NCBI GenBank assembly: GCA_913040875.1 | Contig: CAJWHX010000245.1 | Location: 1 to 5,752 of the forward strand | Reading direction: 5' to 3' | Length of the DNA: 5,752 bases | DNA from: an uncultured Pseudomonadota bacterium | Lineage (GTDB): Bacteria > Myxococcota > UBA796 | Shown here: positions 1-5,493 of the stretch, piece by piece | How the letters are laid out: each line of letters opens with the position of its first letter | Numbering within the stretch: position 1 is the first letter of the stretch | Position numbers and translations under genes: made by a program | Notes under the pieces: model-generated | What the model saw: only the letters and a program-made list of their open reading frames with translations | What the model was told of the DNA's origin: nothing | Databases searched by the model: none

Positions 1-21
1 GTGCCAAACCTGCGGCTTTGA

Positions 22-360
22 AGTTGGATTCAACATGGGGTCGCAAATTGCGTTAAATCCTTTGAAATAGATCTACAAATAAAGTCCAAAATCGATCCCG
101 AAACCATTGACAGTTTAGCTATACAATCCTACATGTTGATTTTGAGTGGTCTCAAGTCCCTACCGCCAGAATTGGCACGTTCTCTAAGTCAAAAGACCAA
201 TTACGGAGTCATTATATTGGATGGCTTGACCTGCATTGAACCAGCGTCAAAGGACATACTCGATGCCTTTGAGGGGACCATCGAATACCTAGGAGAGAAA
301 GAACTCTGTACAACCAATAAAGAAGAGGATTCAACACAATCTTCTTCAACCACACAATAA
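22..360 (+). CDS. C-terminal end of a short leucine-rich-like repeat protein (5' part unresolved)
   Basis: The frame is open from 22 to the TAA at 358-360. It shows units of 23-25 residues: one starts at 91 (IDPETIDSLA...LILSGLKS), the next at 160 (LPPELARSLS...IILDGLTC), and a third at 235 (IEPASKDILDAF...). A weaker preceding unit, SFEIDLQIKSKIDPE, aligns without gaps to SYMLILSGLKSLPPE. This pattern (x-L-x-L-x-GL-x-x-L/I-x-x-E-x-A) resembles the short leucine-rich-like repeats found in many copies in bacterial proteins of unknown function. The protein ends in a polar Ser/Thr/Gln-rich tail. The first ATG (133) lies in the middle of a repeat unit, so it is unlikely to be the natural start, although a gene caller would choose it to give 75 aa. 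Frame +1 has a TGA at 19-21, while frame +2 is open from base 2 to a TAG at 68-70 and reads CQTCGFEVGFNMG. A frameshift, or an adjoining gene end, is therefore possible. The function is unknown. Confidence 0.6.
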   Translation, partial: SWIQHGVANCVKSFEIDLQIKSKIDPETIDSLAIQSYMLILSGLKSLPPELARSLSQKTNYGVIILDGLTCIEPASKDILDAFEGTIEYLGEKELCTTNKEEDSTQSSSTTQ

Positions 361-379
361 TTAATGGAACTACATTAAT
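360..379. repeat. Perfect 7-bp inverted repeat at the convergent gene ends
   Basis: ATTAATG (360-366) and CATTAAT (373-379) flank a 6-base loop and overlap the last base of the upstream TAA. A second small hairpin follows at 384-397 (GGAAT-TCGA-GTTCC). The region lies between the end of the (+) repeat protein and the end of the (-) cytochrome operon, so it may help end transcription. It has little GC and no clear T-run on either strand, so it is not a canonical intrinsic terminator. Confidence 0.35.
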
Positions 380-459
380 CGGTGGAATTCGAGTTCCCTG
401 ATGTGGTATGGATTACCTCTGTCTCTGTTGAAGGGATTTCTTGAGTGCTGAGACTTAGT

Positions 460-2586
460 TTACCATGAGACATTTGTCTGTGCGATGACGAAGTCCTGTG
501 CGTCCCAGCCATACTGCTGACTGAGATTCATCGGATGTGGACGGTAAAGCATCGTTGCGGTCACAGTTCCCGTTGTGCAGCCTTCACCCAACTGAAAGGT
601 GTGCGGCAATACCAAATTGCTTCCGGGGGGTATACGATTGTCGCGTAGAATATCGGTAGCTTTGTAATGAGGCACTTGCAGAGTCCCTTCAGCATCCACC
701 AACACTTTGGCAAAACTCTGTCCTGTTCGTCCCACCAAACCCTGCGAAGGCATTCCATCTTCAAGAATTGCACTCGTAGATACCAAAAACAGTTTGTCCC
801 CTTCTTGTAGTTCGATTGCTTCGTTCATCGCCAAACCATCCGCAACTTGGATGACTGCTGTTTGACCCACTAAGGTATAGTTTGGCATTCCCTTTTCTTC
901 GAGCGTTCTTTCAGACTCAGCAAAATAACCGATGCCCGTGTAGTCTTGATAATCACCAGTAGATCTGAGCACTTTTAGTGTCACTGCATCAAAATCTAAA
1001 GAATCCGGCAACGTCCATTGAAGAACATTGTCGGAACGCAGAATGGACTCTCCTACAACACCACTCGCCAATCTGCCACCGATCTCATCAACAATCGAAC
1101 CACTTTGCAATACAGGTTCACCACAATCGGTTTCAACATCGATGAGTACATACATTGCGCGCATTGGCTCACCAGTTGGAATAGCATGACCACACCCTAC
1201 ATTCGCTACGGATGTCGATACTGCTAGTTCATCACCCACTATGTCTGTTTGAATACTGAGGTGTACTGCGGTATCTATCAGTCTAGGCTCTCCCTCAAAT
1301 GGCGAACGAAAAATATGCTGACGAACATCTTCTACCGGTCTGGGAAATCCAAAGGTAATCGACTGATTTTCGACCGTGGCGATATCAACTGCATTTGTTT
1401 TATCGACATAAGACGGCATGTGACACCACTGACAAGGGGTGTCTGGATTGTTGAATGGTCCTGATTCCCACTCACTGTAGGTACTCTGAATGGGCAATCC
1501 CTCGGGCCACTTTTCAGTATCGAGCGTGGTTTCAGGAACCAATGCGGGCTGCTCATGCTCGTGACATCCTGCGCAAAATACAGACTGATTGAACTTATCT
1601 TGTGGGGACGCTGCCATCGCAACATTTGGAACATCGATGATCGGTCCATAATATACTGGGTCCCACTCAAAGATATTTCGACCTGGTTCCCCAGGTCGAT
1701 GAACGACCAAGCGACTGCCATACCCAGCCGGTTTGGTCATGTCGATATCTTTCACCTTGTGACAGGTATCGCAGTGCACACCCGCGTCATACGCGAGACC
1801 AATCGCATCGTGAAGATTGCGGTCCATTAATTGCCCATTGATTCCCGGTGCATGACAGTCTGCACAACCGCCAAAGGCAGTTGGCTCAACTCCTTCATCC
1901 AAATTGGGATCATCACAGGCTTGTTCTGATTCTGCGCAAATGGGATTCAAATCAGACAAGACGCCGTGTTCCACGTGACACTTGTAAATGGGATTTCCAT
2001 CGGTACCCGGTTCCACACCGATTTGCCAAGCACCACCAAAGGCTTCACACTCCTCAACAGTTGTCGCCAATCGCGTCACTCCATTGTACAAGTCGTGTAA
2101 CAAGGGGTTGGAAGCCGCCTCAGAATGCTTCGACGTCCAAAAGTCTCGTACAAAATCGGTATGACAATGAGAACAATTCTCCTCCATTTCATCATATCCA
2201 GTGCCGGGGTTCTGAAATGTGTAGTCTGGGTTGTCTGGTGCTTTCACTTCTCGCAGACTCATTGAAATTGGAGTGTCCGGTTTGAAGAACTCATAGCCCT
2301 TAGCTCGATATCCAAGTTTGGATGCTACGATGGCGGGCTCACCCTTGTAGATGTTGGTGTACCACAAAGAAAAGTTACCATTTGCATCTGTCAAAACTAA
2401 GGTTTCCGGGCGACCACCCACCATGACATTGGCATTTTCAATCGGTGCACCTTCATCATCTACAATCTGACCTGTGACTTCAAAAGACTCCGGAATCTCT
2501 TCGTCTACTGGGTCTTCAACCGGTTCCACCGCGCTATCTAAGGTCGCTGGGTCCTTACACCCAAGCAACACTAAAAATAGATTCAT
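460..2586 (-). CDS. Pentahaem c-type cytochrome lipoprotein with N-terminal carboxypeptidase-regulatory-like domain
   Basis: This is a 708-residue protein. It starts with a very short lipoprotein-like signal (MNLFLVLLGC, Cys10 in a LLGC lipobox), then an acidic linker (about 11-35). A carboxypeptidase-regulatory-like beta domain follows at about 36-105 (VTGQIVDDEGAPIENANV, DANGNFSL). Five covalent haem sites follow: CSHCH 138-142, CADCH 241-245, CDTCH 272-276, CAGCH 338-342 and CQWCH 385-389. STYSEWESGPF near 368-378 and GCGHAIPTG at 464-472 are typical of the C-terminal half of cytochrome c554-like multihaem proteins; about 435-708 looks like a haem-free beta-rich domain. Extra cysteines (180, 203, 217, 224) between haems 1 and 2 may form disulfides. 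The likely role is electron transfer at the periplasmic face or cell surface; the partner and any catalytic activity are unknown. The start ATG shares an ATGA overlap with the upstream stop, and an in-frame TGA at 2598-2596 rules out a longer N-terminus. No strong ribosome site is seen, so translational coupling is likely. Confidence 0.93.
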   Translation of the reverse strand: MNLFLVLLGCKDPATLDSAVEPVEDPVDEEIPESFEVTGQIVDDEGAPIENANVMVGGRPETLVLTDANGNFSLWYTNIYKGEPAIVASKLGYRAKGYEFFKPDTPISMSLREVKAPDNPDYTFQNPGTGYDEMEENCSHCHTDFVRDFWTSKHSEAASNPLLHDLYNGVTRLATTVEECEAFGGAWQIGVEPGTDGNPIYKCHVEHGVLSDLNPICAESEQACDDPNLDEGVEPTAFGGCADCHAPGINGQLMDRNLHDAIGLAYDAGVHCDTCHKVKDIDMTKPAGYGSRLVVHRPGEPGRNIFEWDPVYYGPIIDVPNVAMAASPQDKFNQSVFCAGCHEHEQPALVPETTLDTEKWPEGLPIQSTYSEWESGPFNNPDTPCQWCHMPSYVDKTNAVDIATVENQSITFGFPRPVEDVRQHIFRSPFEGEPRLIDTAVHLSIQTDIVGDELAVSTSVANVGCGHAIPTGEPMRAMYVLIDVETDCGEPVLQSGSIVDEIGGRLASGVVGESILRSDNVLQWTLPDSLDFDAVTLKVLRSTGDYQDYTGIGYFAESERTLEEKGMPNYTLVGQTAVIQVADGLAMNEAIELQEGDKLFLVSTSAILEDGMPSQGLVGRTGQSFAKVLVDAEGTLQVPHYKATDILRDNRIPPGSNLVLPHTFQLGEGCTTGTVTATMLYRPHPMNLSQQYGWDAQDFVIAQTNVSW

Positions 2587-3704
2587 GGCAACGACTCAAT
2601 CCATGCCGATACAGCACTGGTGCCCTCTTCATCTACTTGACTTGTTGCCAGTGGAGGCATTTGTGCGGCATCGTCTCGGTGAATCATTCGATAATAAATG
2701 GCTGACGCCATTGGATTTCCGGGAACGACCCTACCCAGAACATGCTGGTCTTTGAACACCTGAGTGTCGACCCCAACCGTAGTTTTCCAAGCATTGGAGT
2801 CTTCTGGAGTAGCCGTACCAACATCGAGCCAAAGATTCAGATCGTACATGGGCAATCCATCCTTTGATTGATTGTGACACGGACCGCAATTAACGTGCAT
2901 GTATCCCAAAGCGTCTCGGTTGATTTGATCACCCGGAATGGAAACAGGTACCTCTGGATCATCGGACAAGGCATCCATTTCAACCAGCTCTTGGAGGGAT
3001 ATGCCCTCGGTGACTTCACTCAGCATAATAGCCGAAAAACCTAGTCCTCTAGAAGGTCTACCACCACCTTGCTCTGCGGTTCCGTGACATTCTACACACT
3101 GCTTCCAAGAGGGTATGTCGTGGTCTGTACCCAGAACATTTGGCATGCCTTCCGGAGAAACTTTGAACGCTTCGGTTTGCTGTTCATTCCAGAGATAACT
3201 CACATACACAAACTCTCTCTCACCGGGGCCAAGTCGCTCTATGTAACGTGTTTCCACCTTCTTGTTGCCCACAGAGAACTCTTTAAAAAACCTCGTCCCC
3301 ACTGGGAAAGACCAATCATTCATGTTCGATGAATCAATCTTTTCGCACTCCGGTATATACACCCAGCGCCTTTTACCTTCTCCGTCAGACCACAGCTCGT
3401 ACTGCGGTTTGAACAGGCGTACCGCAGGATGAATTTCGTCCTGCACGATATCAACATAGAGTTCTGTCTCAGACAACTTATCAGGCAATACGGATTCTAG
3501 CGTCGGTATCTCCGTCCCGAACTCGGTAATCTGTTGATCAGGCAGCTGCGTTGGTTCAAAGGTATTGACGCACTGTGTGCCGTCGATGCCCGTTTCCGAA
3601 GCGCTGTCTACATTGGACGTGTCAAAACTTGTTCTGGGAGATGTACACCCCAATCCAAGAAGTGCGACACCAACACCAACTATCTGATTACTCAATACCT
3701 GCAT
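2583..3704 (-). CDS. Dihaem c-type cytochrome lipoprotein (resembles the SO2930 / HNE_0200 family, TIGR03806)
   Basis: This is a 373-residue protein with a lipoprotein signal: a hydrophobic stretch at about 8-19 and LGLGC with Cys20. A Ser/Thr/Asp-rich linker follows. The central block carries the recognisable family pattern: YELWSDGEGKRRWVYIP (102-118), WSFPVGTRFFKEF (131-143), VETRYIE (150-156) and YLWNEQQTEAF (170-180). It is followed by two haem sites, CVECH 203-207 and CGPCH 273-277. Met349 in AQMPP, near the C-terminus, is a good candidate axial ligand for the second haem, as in class I cytochromes c. The family is widespread in Gram-negative bacteria, but I know of no established substrate. 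The role inferred here is periplasmic or outer-membrane electron transfer with the pentahaem protein encoded directly downstream. The ATG lies inside the 3' end of the selenoprotein gene (17-base overlap), preceded by a weak AAGAAG ribosome site. The family assignment comes from remembered motifs, not from a search. Confidence 0.92.
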   Translation of the reverse strand: MQVLSNQIVGVGVALLGLGCTSPRTSFDTSNVDSASETGIDGTQCVNTFEPTQLPDQQITEFGTEIPTLESVLPDKLSETELYVDIVQDEIHPAVRLFKPQYELWSDGEGKRRWVYIPECEKIDSSNMNDWSFPVGTRFFKEFSVGNKKVETRYIERLGPGEREFVYVSYLWNEQQTEAFKVSPEGMPNVLGTDHDIPSWKQCVECHGTAEQGGGRPSRGLGFSAIMLSEVTEGISLQELVEMDALSDDPEVPVSIPGDQINRDALGYMHVNCGPCHNQSKDGLPMYDLNLWLDVGTATPEDSNAWKTTVGVDTQVFKDQHVLGRVVPGNPMASAIYYRMIHRDDAAQMPPLATSQVDEEGTSAVSAWIESLP

Positions 3705-4413
3705 GACTTCTTATAACGTCGAATGCATCGTCAGTCCCACCATGCCCAGTAAAGCACTCGACGATTTCAAACTCTGGTGTAAACACACATATTTCTGGAT
3801 GCGCTATTTGGTCCATCGGTGTTGCATCAGCAACCGTTCCATCTCCACCTGCCAATACCGGAAAATCTGGAGAACCAATGCGCTCTGCATATGCCACAAC
3901 ATCCTCAACCACTGCCGGATTCCCGCTGGCACCTTCACTCAGCACAAAGATGAAACTAAAGTCTAAACCCGTTTCTGCGATGAATGCTTCTTGTCGTTCT
4001 TGGAGACCACCTGCCTCCACAGTACAACCACTTCACCACGCGGCAGTCATATAGAGGATGTGGTACTCCCCGTGAAAGTCCCAAATATCAACGGCTTCCT
4101 CACACTGATCGGGAAGTTGGAGATTCGCAACAACGTCTCCATAATCGTTTCCGGTAGAAACCAAATTCCCAGGATCATTGTGCTCCCAGCCACATGCATA
4201 ACACTGCTCATCGGCATCGGCAGGATTGCTCACACAATCCACTTCATCGGCATCTGAAAACCCATCCCCATCAGAATCTGAGGAATCTGGGTTGGTTCCC
4301 AGTTCCAGTTCCTCACAATCATTCAATCCATCGGCATCTGAATCAAGCGAACAGTCTGCTTTATCAGTACAAGCGAAAAGAAGTGAACACAATAAAAATT
4401 CAACTCGCATCAT
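3688..4413 (-). CDS. Thioredoxin-like selenolipoprotein with TSP3 calcium-binding segment; UGA read as Sec127
   Basis: Reading the in-frame TGA at 4035-4033 as selenocysteine gives one 241-residue protein. Domains in order: a lipoprotein signal (MMRVEFLLCSLLFAC, Cys15); Asp-rich TSP3-type calcium-binding repeats at about 22-60 (DSDADGLNDCEE, DSDGDGFSDADE); a Cys-containing linker (CYACGW, 71-76); and a thioredoxin/redoxin fold at about 88-241. HILYMTAAW is followed by Sec127-Ser-Gly-Cys130, which takes the place of the CxxC redox motif. Downstream, HPEICVFTPEFEIVE (205-219) has the cis-proline strand pattern of thioredoxins. A bacterial SECIS-like hairpin follows the UGA. The protein is likely a lipid-anchored extracytoplasmic thiol-disulfide or peroxide-active oxidoreductase; the substrate is unknown. 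The gene leads the cytochrome operon. A GAGG ribosome site lies 7 bases before the first ATG (10 before the second, Met2). Reading TGA as stop would leave a 126-residue fragment lacking the redox Cys. The genome must encode selenocysteine machinery, which is not visible here. Confidence 0.9.
3993..4028 (-). promoter_or_regulatory. Bacterial SECIS-like stem-loop directly downstream of the UGA
   Basis: Counting the U of UGA as 1, the mRNA forms a lower stem GUUGU (8-12) with ACGAC (39-43) and an internal loop. The upper stem UGGAGGC (17-23) pairs with GUCUCCA (29-35), including one G-U pair. The apical loop is AGGUG (24-28). The GC-AGGU tip matches that of E. coli fdhF, and the loop GGU sits 25-27 bases from the UGA, close to fdhF. 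It would recruit SelB with Sec-tRNA. The fold was derived by eye without an energy calculation. Confidence 0.75.
4033..4035 (-). other. In-frame UGA selenocysteine codon (Sec127)
   Basis: The codon on the minus strand is TGA, flanked by TGG (Trp) and AGT GGT TGT (Ser-Gly-Cys). The fold is complete only if it is read through. Protein-like sequence continues in the same frame on both sides with no other interruption for 114 codons. Position and spacing (U-S-G-C) match the N-terminal active-site cysteine of a thioredoxin motif, the usual place for Cys-to-Sec replacement. Confidence 0.88.
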
Positions 4414-4419
4414 ATTTAA

Positions 4420-4425
4420 ACCTCA
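4420..4425 (-). promoter_or_regulatory. Ribosome binding site of the selenoprotein gene
   Basis: The minus strand reads GTGAGG followed by TTTAAAT and then ATGATG. The GAGG core lies 7 bases before the first ATG and 10 before the second. It supports a start at 4413 or 4410 and is the clearest Shine-Dalgarno site in the operon. Confidence 0.6.
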
Positions 4426-4449
4426 CAATCAATATACCCTATACCCCTA

Positions 4450-4465
4450 TGTAGTATATACTACA
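4450..4465. promoter_or_regulatory. Perfect 16-bp palindrome, candidate repressor operator
   Basis: TGTAGTATATACTACA is identical to its own reverse complement and covers the predicted -10 box of the operon promoter. A dimeric regulator bound here would block RNA polymerase. The regulator gene is not in the window, and I do not assign a family. Confidence 0.6.
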
Positions 4466-4481
4466 CGACATGTAAAGTAAA
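4453..4481 (-). promoter_or_regulatory. Predicted sigma70-type promoter for the selenoprotein-cytochrome operon
   Basis: On the minus strand, a -35-like TTTACT (4481-4476) is followed by a 17-base spacer and TATACT (4458-4453), a 5/6 match to the -10 consensus. The expected start site is about 4445, giving a leader of roughly 30 bases that contains the GAGG ribosome site. The -10 box lies inside a perfect palindrome. The -35 match is only 4/6. Confidence 0.55.
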
Positions 4482-4541
4482 GTATTAAATACTCAATCGT
4501 ACGCTGTATCTTTACATATAAAATGAGTCAGATGTGTTGTG

Positions 4542-5255
4542 CTATCTTCTCAAGTCCTCAATCGAACCTCGAAGAACGTCTCTATCGACCATGGATTTGA
4601 GATTCTCTATGTCACCATTGCTACTAGAGAATTCTCCAGCCACTGTTTGCCAAATCATCCAGTTGGGTTTCCAAAAGGGCCAAACACCCCATGAGGCTAC
4701 CCAAAATCGCTCGATCGATGTACCCAGAAGATGCTTTTCATAAAAGGAAGGTGTCGTATATACAATAGGCTCCACTCCATAAGCATCACGAAGCGTATCG
4801 TAGACTACTTCCAGACGTTCTTGGATTTCCTCATTTGAAGGAACATTCTTACATCCAGGGTTGAACTCCACATCAATTACAGGTGGGAGTGCATCCTCGT
4901 CATTAGGAACCTTTTTTATGAAGAACTTCGCCTGCTGTTCGGGCGGTGAGCAAAAGGTCATAAATAGGTAGGCCCCTCTGGGTATTCCTACTCTCTTACT
5001 TTCTTTCCAATTCCGTTTGAACTCAGGATCCAAATAGTCATTGCCTTCCGTTGCTTTCATATATACAAAATCCACCGGATCTTGCTGAAGTGCATCCCAA
5101 TTGATTTTGCCCTGATGATGAGAGATGTCAATTCCTCGATTTTGGTACAAGATGGGATCGACGTGACCGTGAAACATCGCGTAACACCATCCAGCGTACG
5201 AACTGAGTATACAAACGACCACCAATATCTGCTTCCAGTATTTCATTCTTCTCAT
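4542..5255 (-). CDS. GH25 lysozyme-like peptidoglycan hydrolase, membrane-anchored or secreted
   Basis: This is a 237-residue protein with a basic N-terminus (MRRMKYWK) and a hydrophobic segment at about 9-27 that acts as signal anchor or signal peptide. The GH25 domain follows: RGIDISHHQGKINWD (40-54) with Asp43, FVYMKATEGNDYLDPEF (63-79), RGAYLFMTF (93-101), LPPVIDVEF (123-131) with Asp128 and Glu130, the late WQ (202-203), and MVDRDVL with Asp224. Spacing between these acidic residues fits the usual GH25 catalytic set, so muramidase activity (cleaving MurNAc-GlcNAc bonds) is expected. Length is normal for a single-domain enzyme with an N-terminal anchor. The start could be 5255 or Met4 at 5246; the GGA at 5258-5256 is too close to the first ATG but well placed for the second. 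The 128-base gap and promoter downstream suggest it is transcribed apart from the cytochrome operon. Confidence 0.93.
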   Translation of the reverse strand: MRRMKYWKQILVVVCILSSYAGWCYAMFHGHVDPILYQNRGIDISHHQGKINWDALQQDPVDFVYMKATEGNDYLDPEFKRNWKESKRVGIPRGAYLFMTFCSPPEQQAKFFIKKVPNDEDALPPVIDVEFNPGCKNVPSNEEIQERLEVVYDTLRDAYGVEPIVYTTPSFYEKHLLGTSIERFWVASWGVWPFWKPNWMIWQTVAGEFSSSNGDIENLKSMVDRDVLRGSIEDLRR

Positions 5256-5257
5256 TC

Positions 5258-5287
5258 CAAATATTCATCAGTCAAGTATTCATCAGT
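5258..5287. repeat. Tandem direct repeat, two 15-mers (14/15 identical)
   Basis: CAAATATTCATCAGT (5258-5272) and CAAGTATTCATCAGT (5273-5287) are adjacent and differ at one base. They lie immediately upstream of the lysozyme start, over its predicted leader and next to its predicted -10 box. The array could be a regulator site with same-face repeats, or simply a small duplication. Confidence 0.7.
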
Positions 5288-5313
5288 ATAAACGTTGACC
5301 TGCAAAAAGTCAG
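5285..5313 (-). promoter_or_regulatory. Candidate promoter for the lysozyme gene
   Basis: On the minus strand, CTGACT (5313-5308) is followed by 17 bases and then TATACT (5290-5285), the same -10 hexamer as in the operon promoter. It would give a leader of about 20-25 bases covering the tandem 15-mers. The -35 match is only 4/6. Confidence 0.4.
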
Positions 5314-5323
5314 ACAGAATACT
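5295..5323 (+). promoter_or_regulatory. Candidate divergent promoter for the rightward gene
   Basis: TTGACC (5295-5300, 5/6 to the -35 consensus) is followed by 17 bases and then AATACT (5318-5323, 4/6 to the -10 consensus). It overlaps the lysozyme promoter candidate on the other strand. It would leave a leader of about 165 bases before the next gene, so a closer promoter is also possible. Confidence 0.3.
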
Positions 5324-5481
5324 CTTCTGTTCTGCTCCCATCATTGGAGACAAATATTTTATCTTCACTCACAGTGATACAACTCTTATTAAAACTTCAA
5401 TATCATCGATAAGGAGTCGTGATAAAATGGATAGTGAATAAATTAACAAGACATACCGTAGTATGACCAAACAAACGATCT

Positions 5482-5485
5482 AAGG
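5482..5485 (+). promoter_or_regulatory. Ribosome binding site of the rightward gene
   Basis: AAGG lies 8 bases before the ATG at 5494, a normal Shine-Dalgarno spacing. It supports that start over later in-frame ATGs. Confidence 0.5.
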
Positions 5486-5493
5486 TCTCAAAA

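Noticed and set aside
19..21. TGA in frame +1 as a second selenocysteine codon
   Set aside because: No redox motif surrounds it (context Arg-Leu-U-Ser-Trp), the upstream sequence is too short to judge, and a frame change explains it as well.
1848..2285. 145-residue plus-strand ORF, and other overlapping ORFs within 460-3704
   Set aside because: These are shadows of the cytochrome genes. Their translations are low-complexity, His/Arg/Ser-rich and lack domain patterns, whereas the minus-strand frames carry clear haem motifs.
2587..2625. Longer N-terminus for the pentahaem protein to give a normal signal peptide
   Set aside because: An in-frame TGA at 2598-2596 and the absence of another start codon before ATG 2586 exclude it.
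3688..4020. Separate 110-residue ORF starting at GTG 4020
   Set aside because: It is in the same frame as the upstream lipoprotein, begins inside a thioredoxin fold just after the active-site Cys, and the GTG lies within the SECIS hairpin. It is the second half of the selenoprotein.
4433..4449. Short ATACCCY direct repeat upstream of the selenoprotein gene
   Set aside because: There are only two 7-base copies in an AT-rich leader; this is too little to call a site.
5452..5465. Inverted repeat CATAC-CGTA-GTATG before the rightward gene
   Set aside because: A 5-bp stem is common by chance and no T-run or promoter alignment supports a function.
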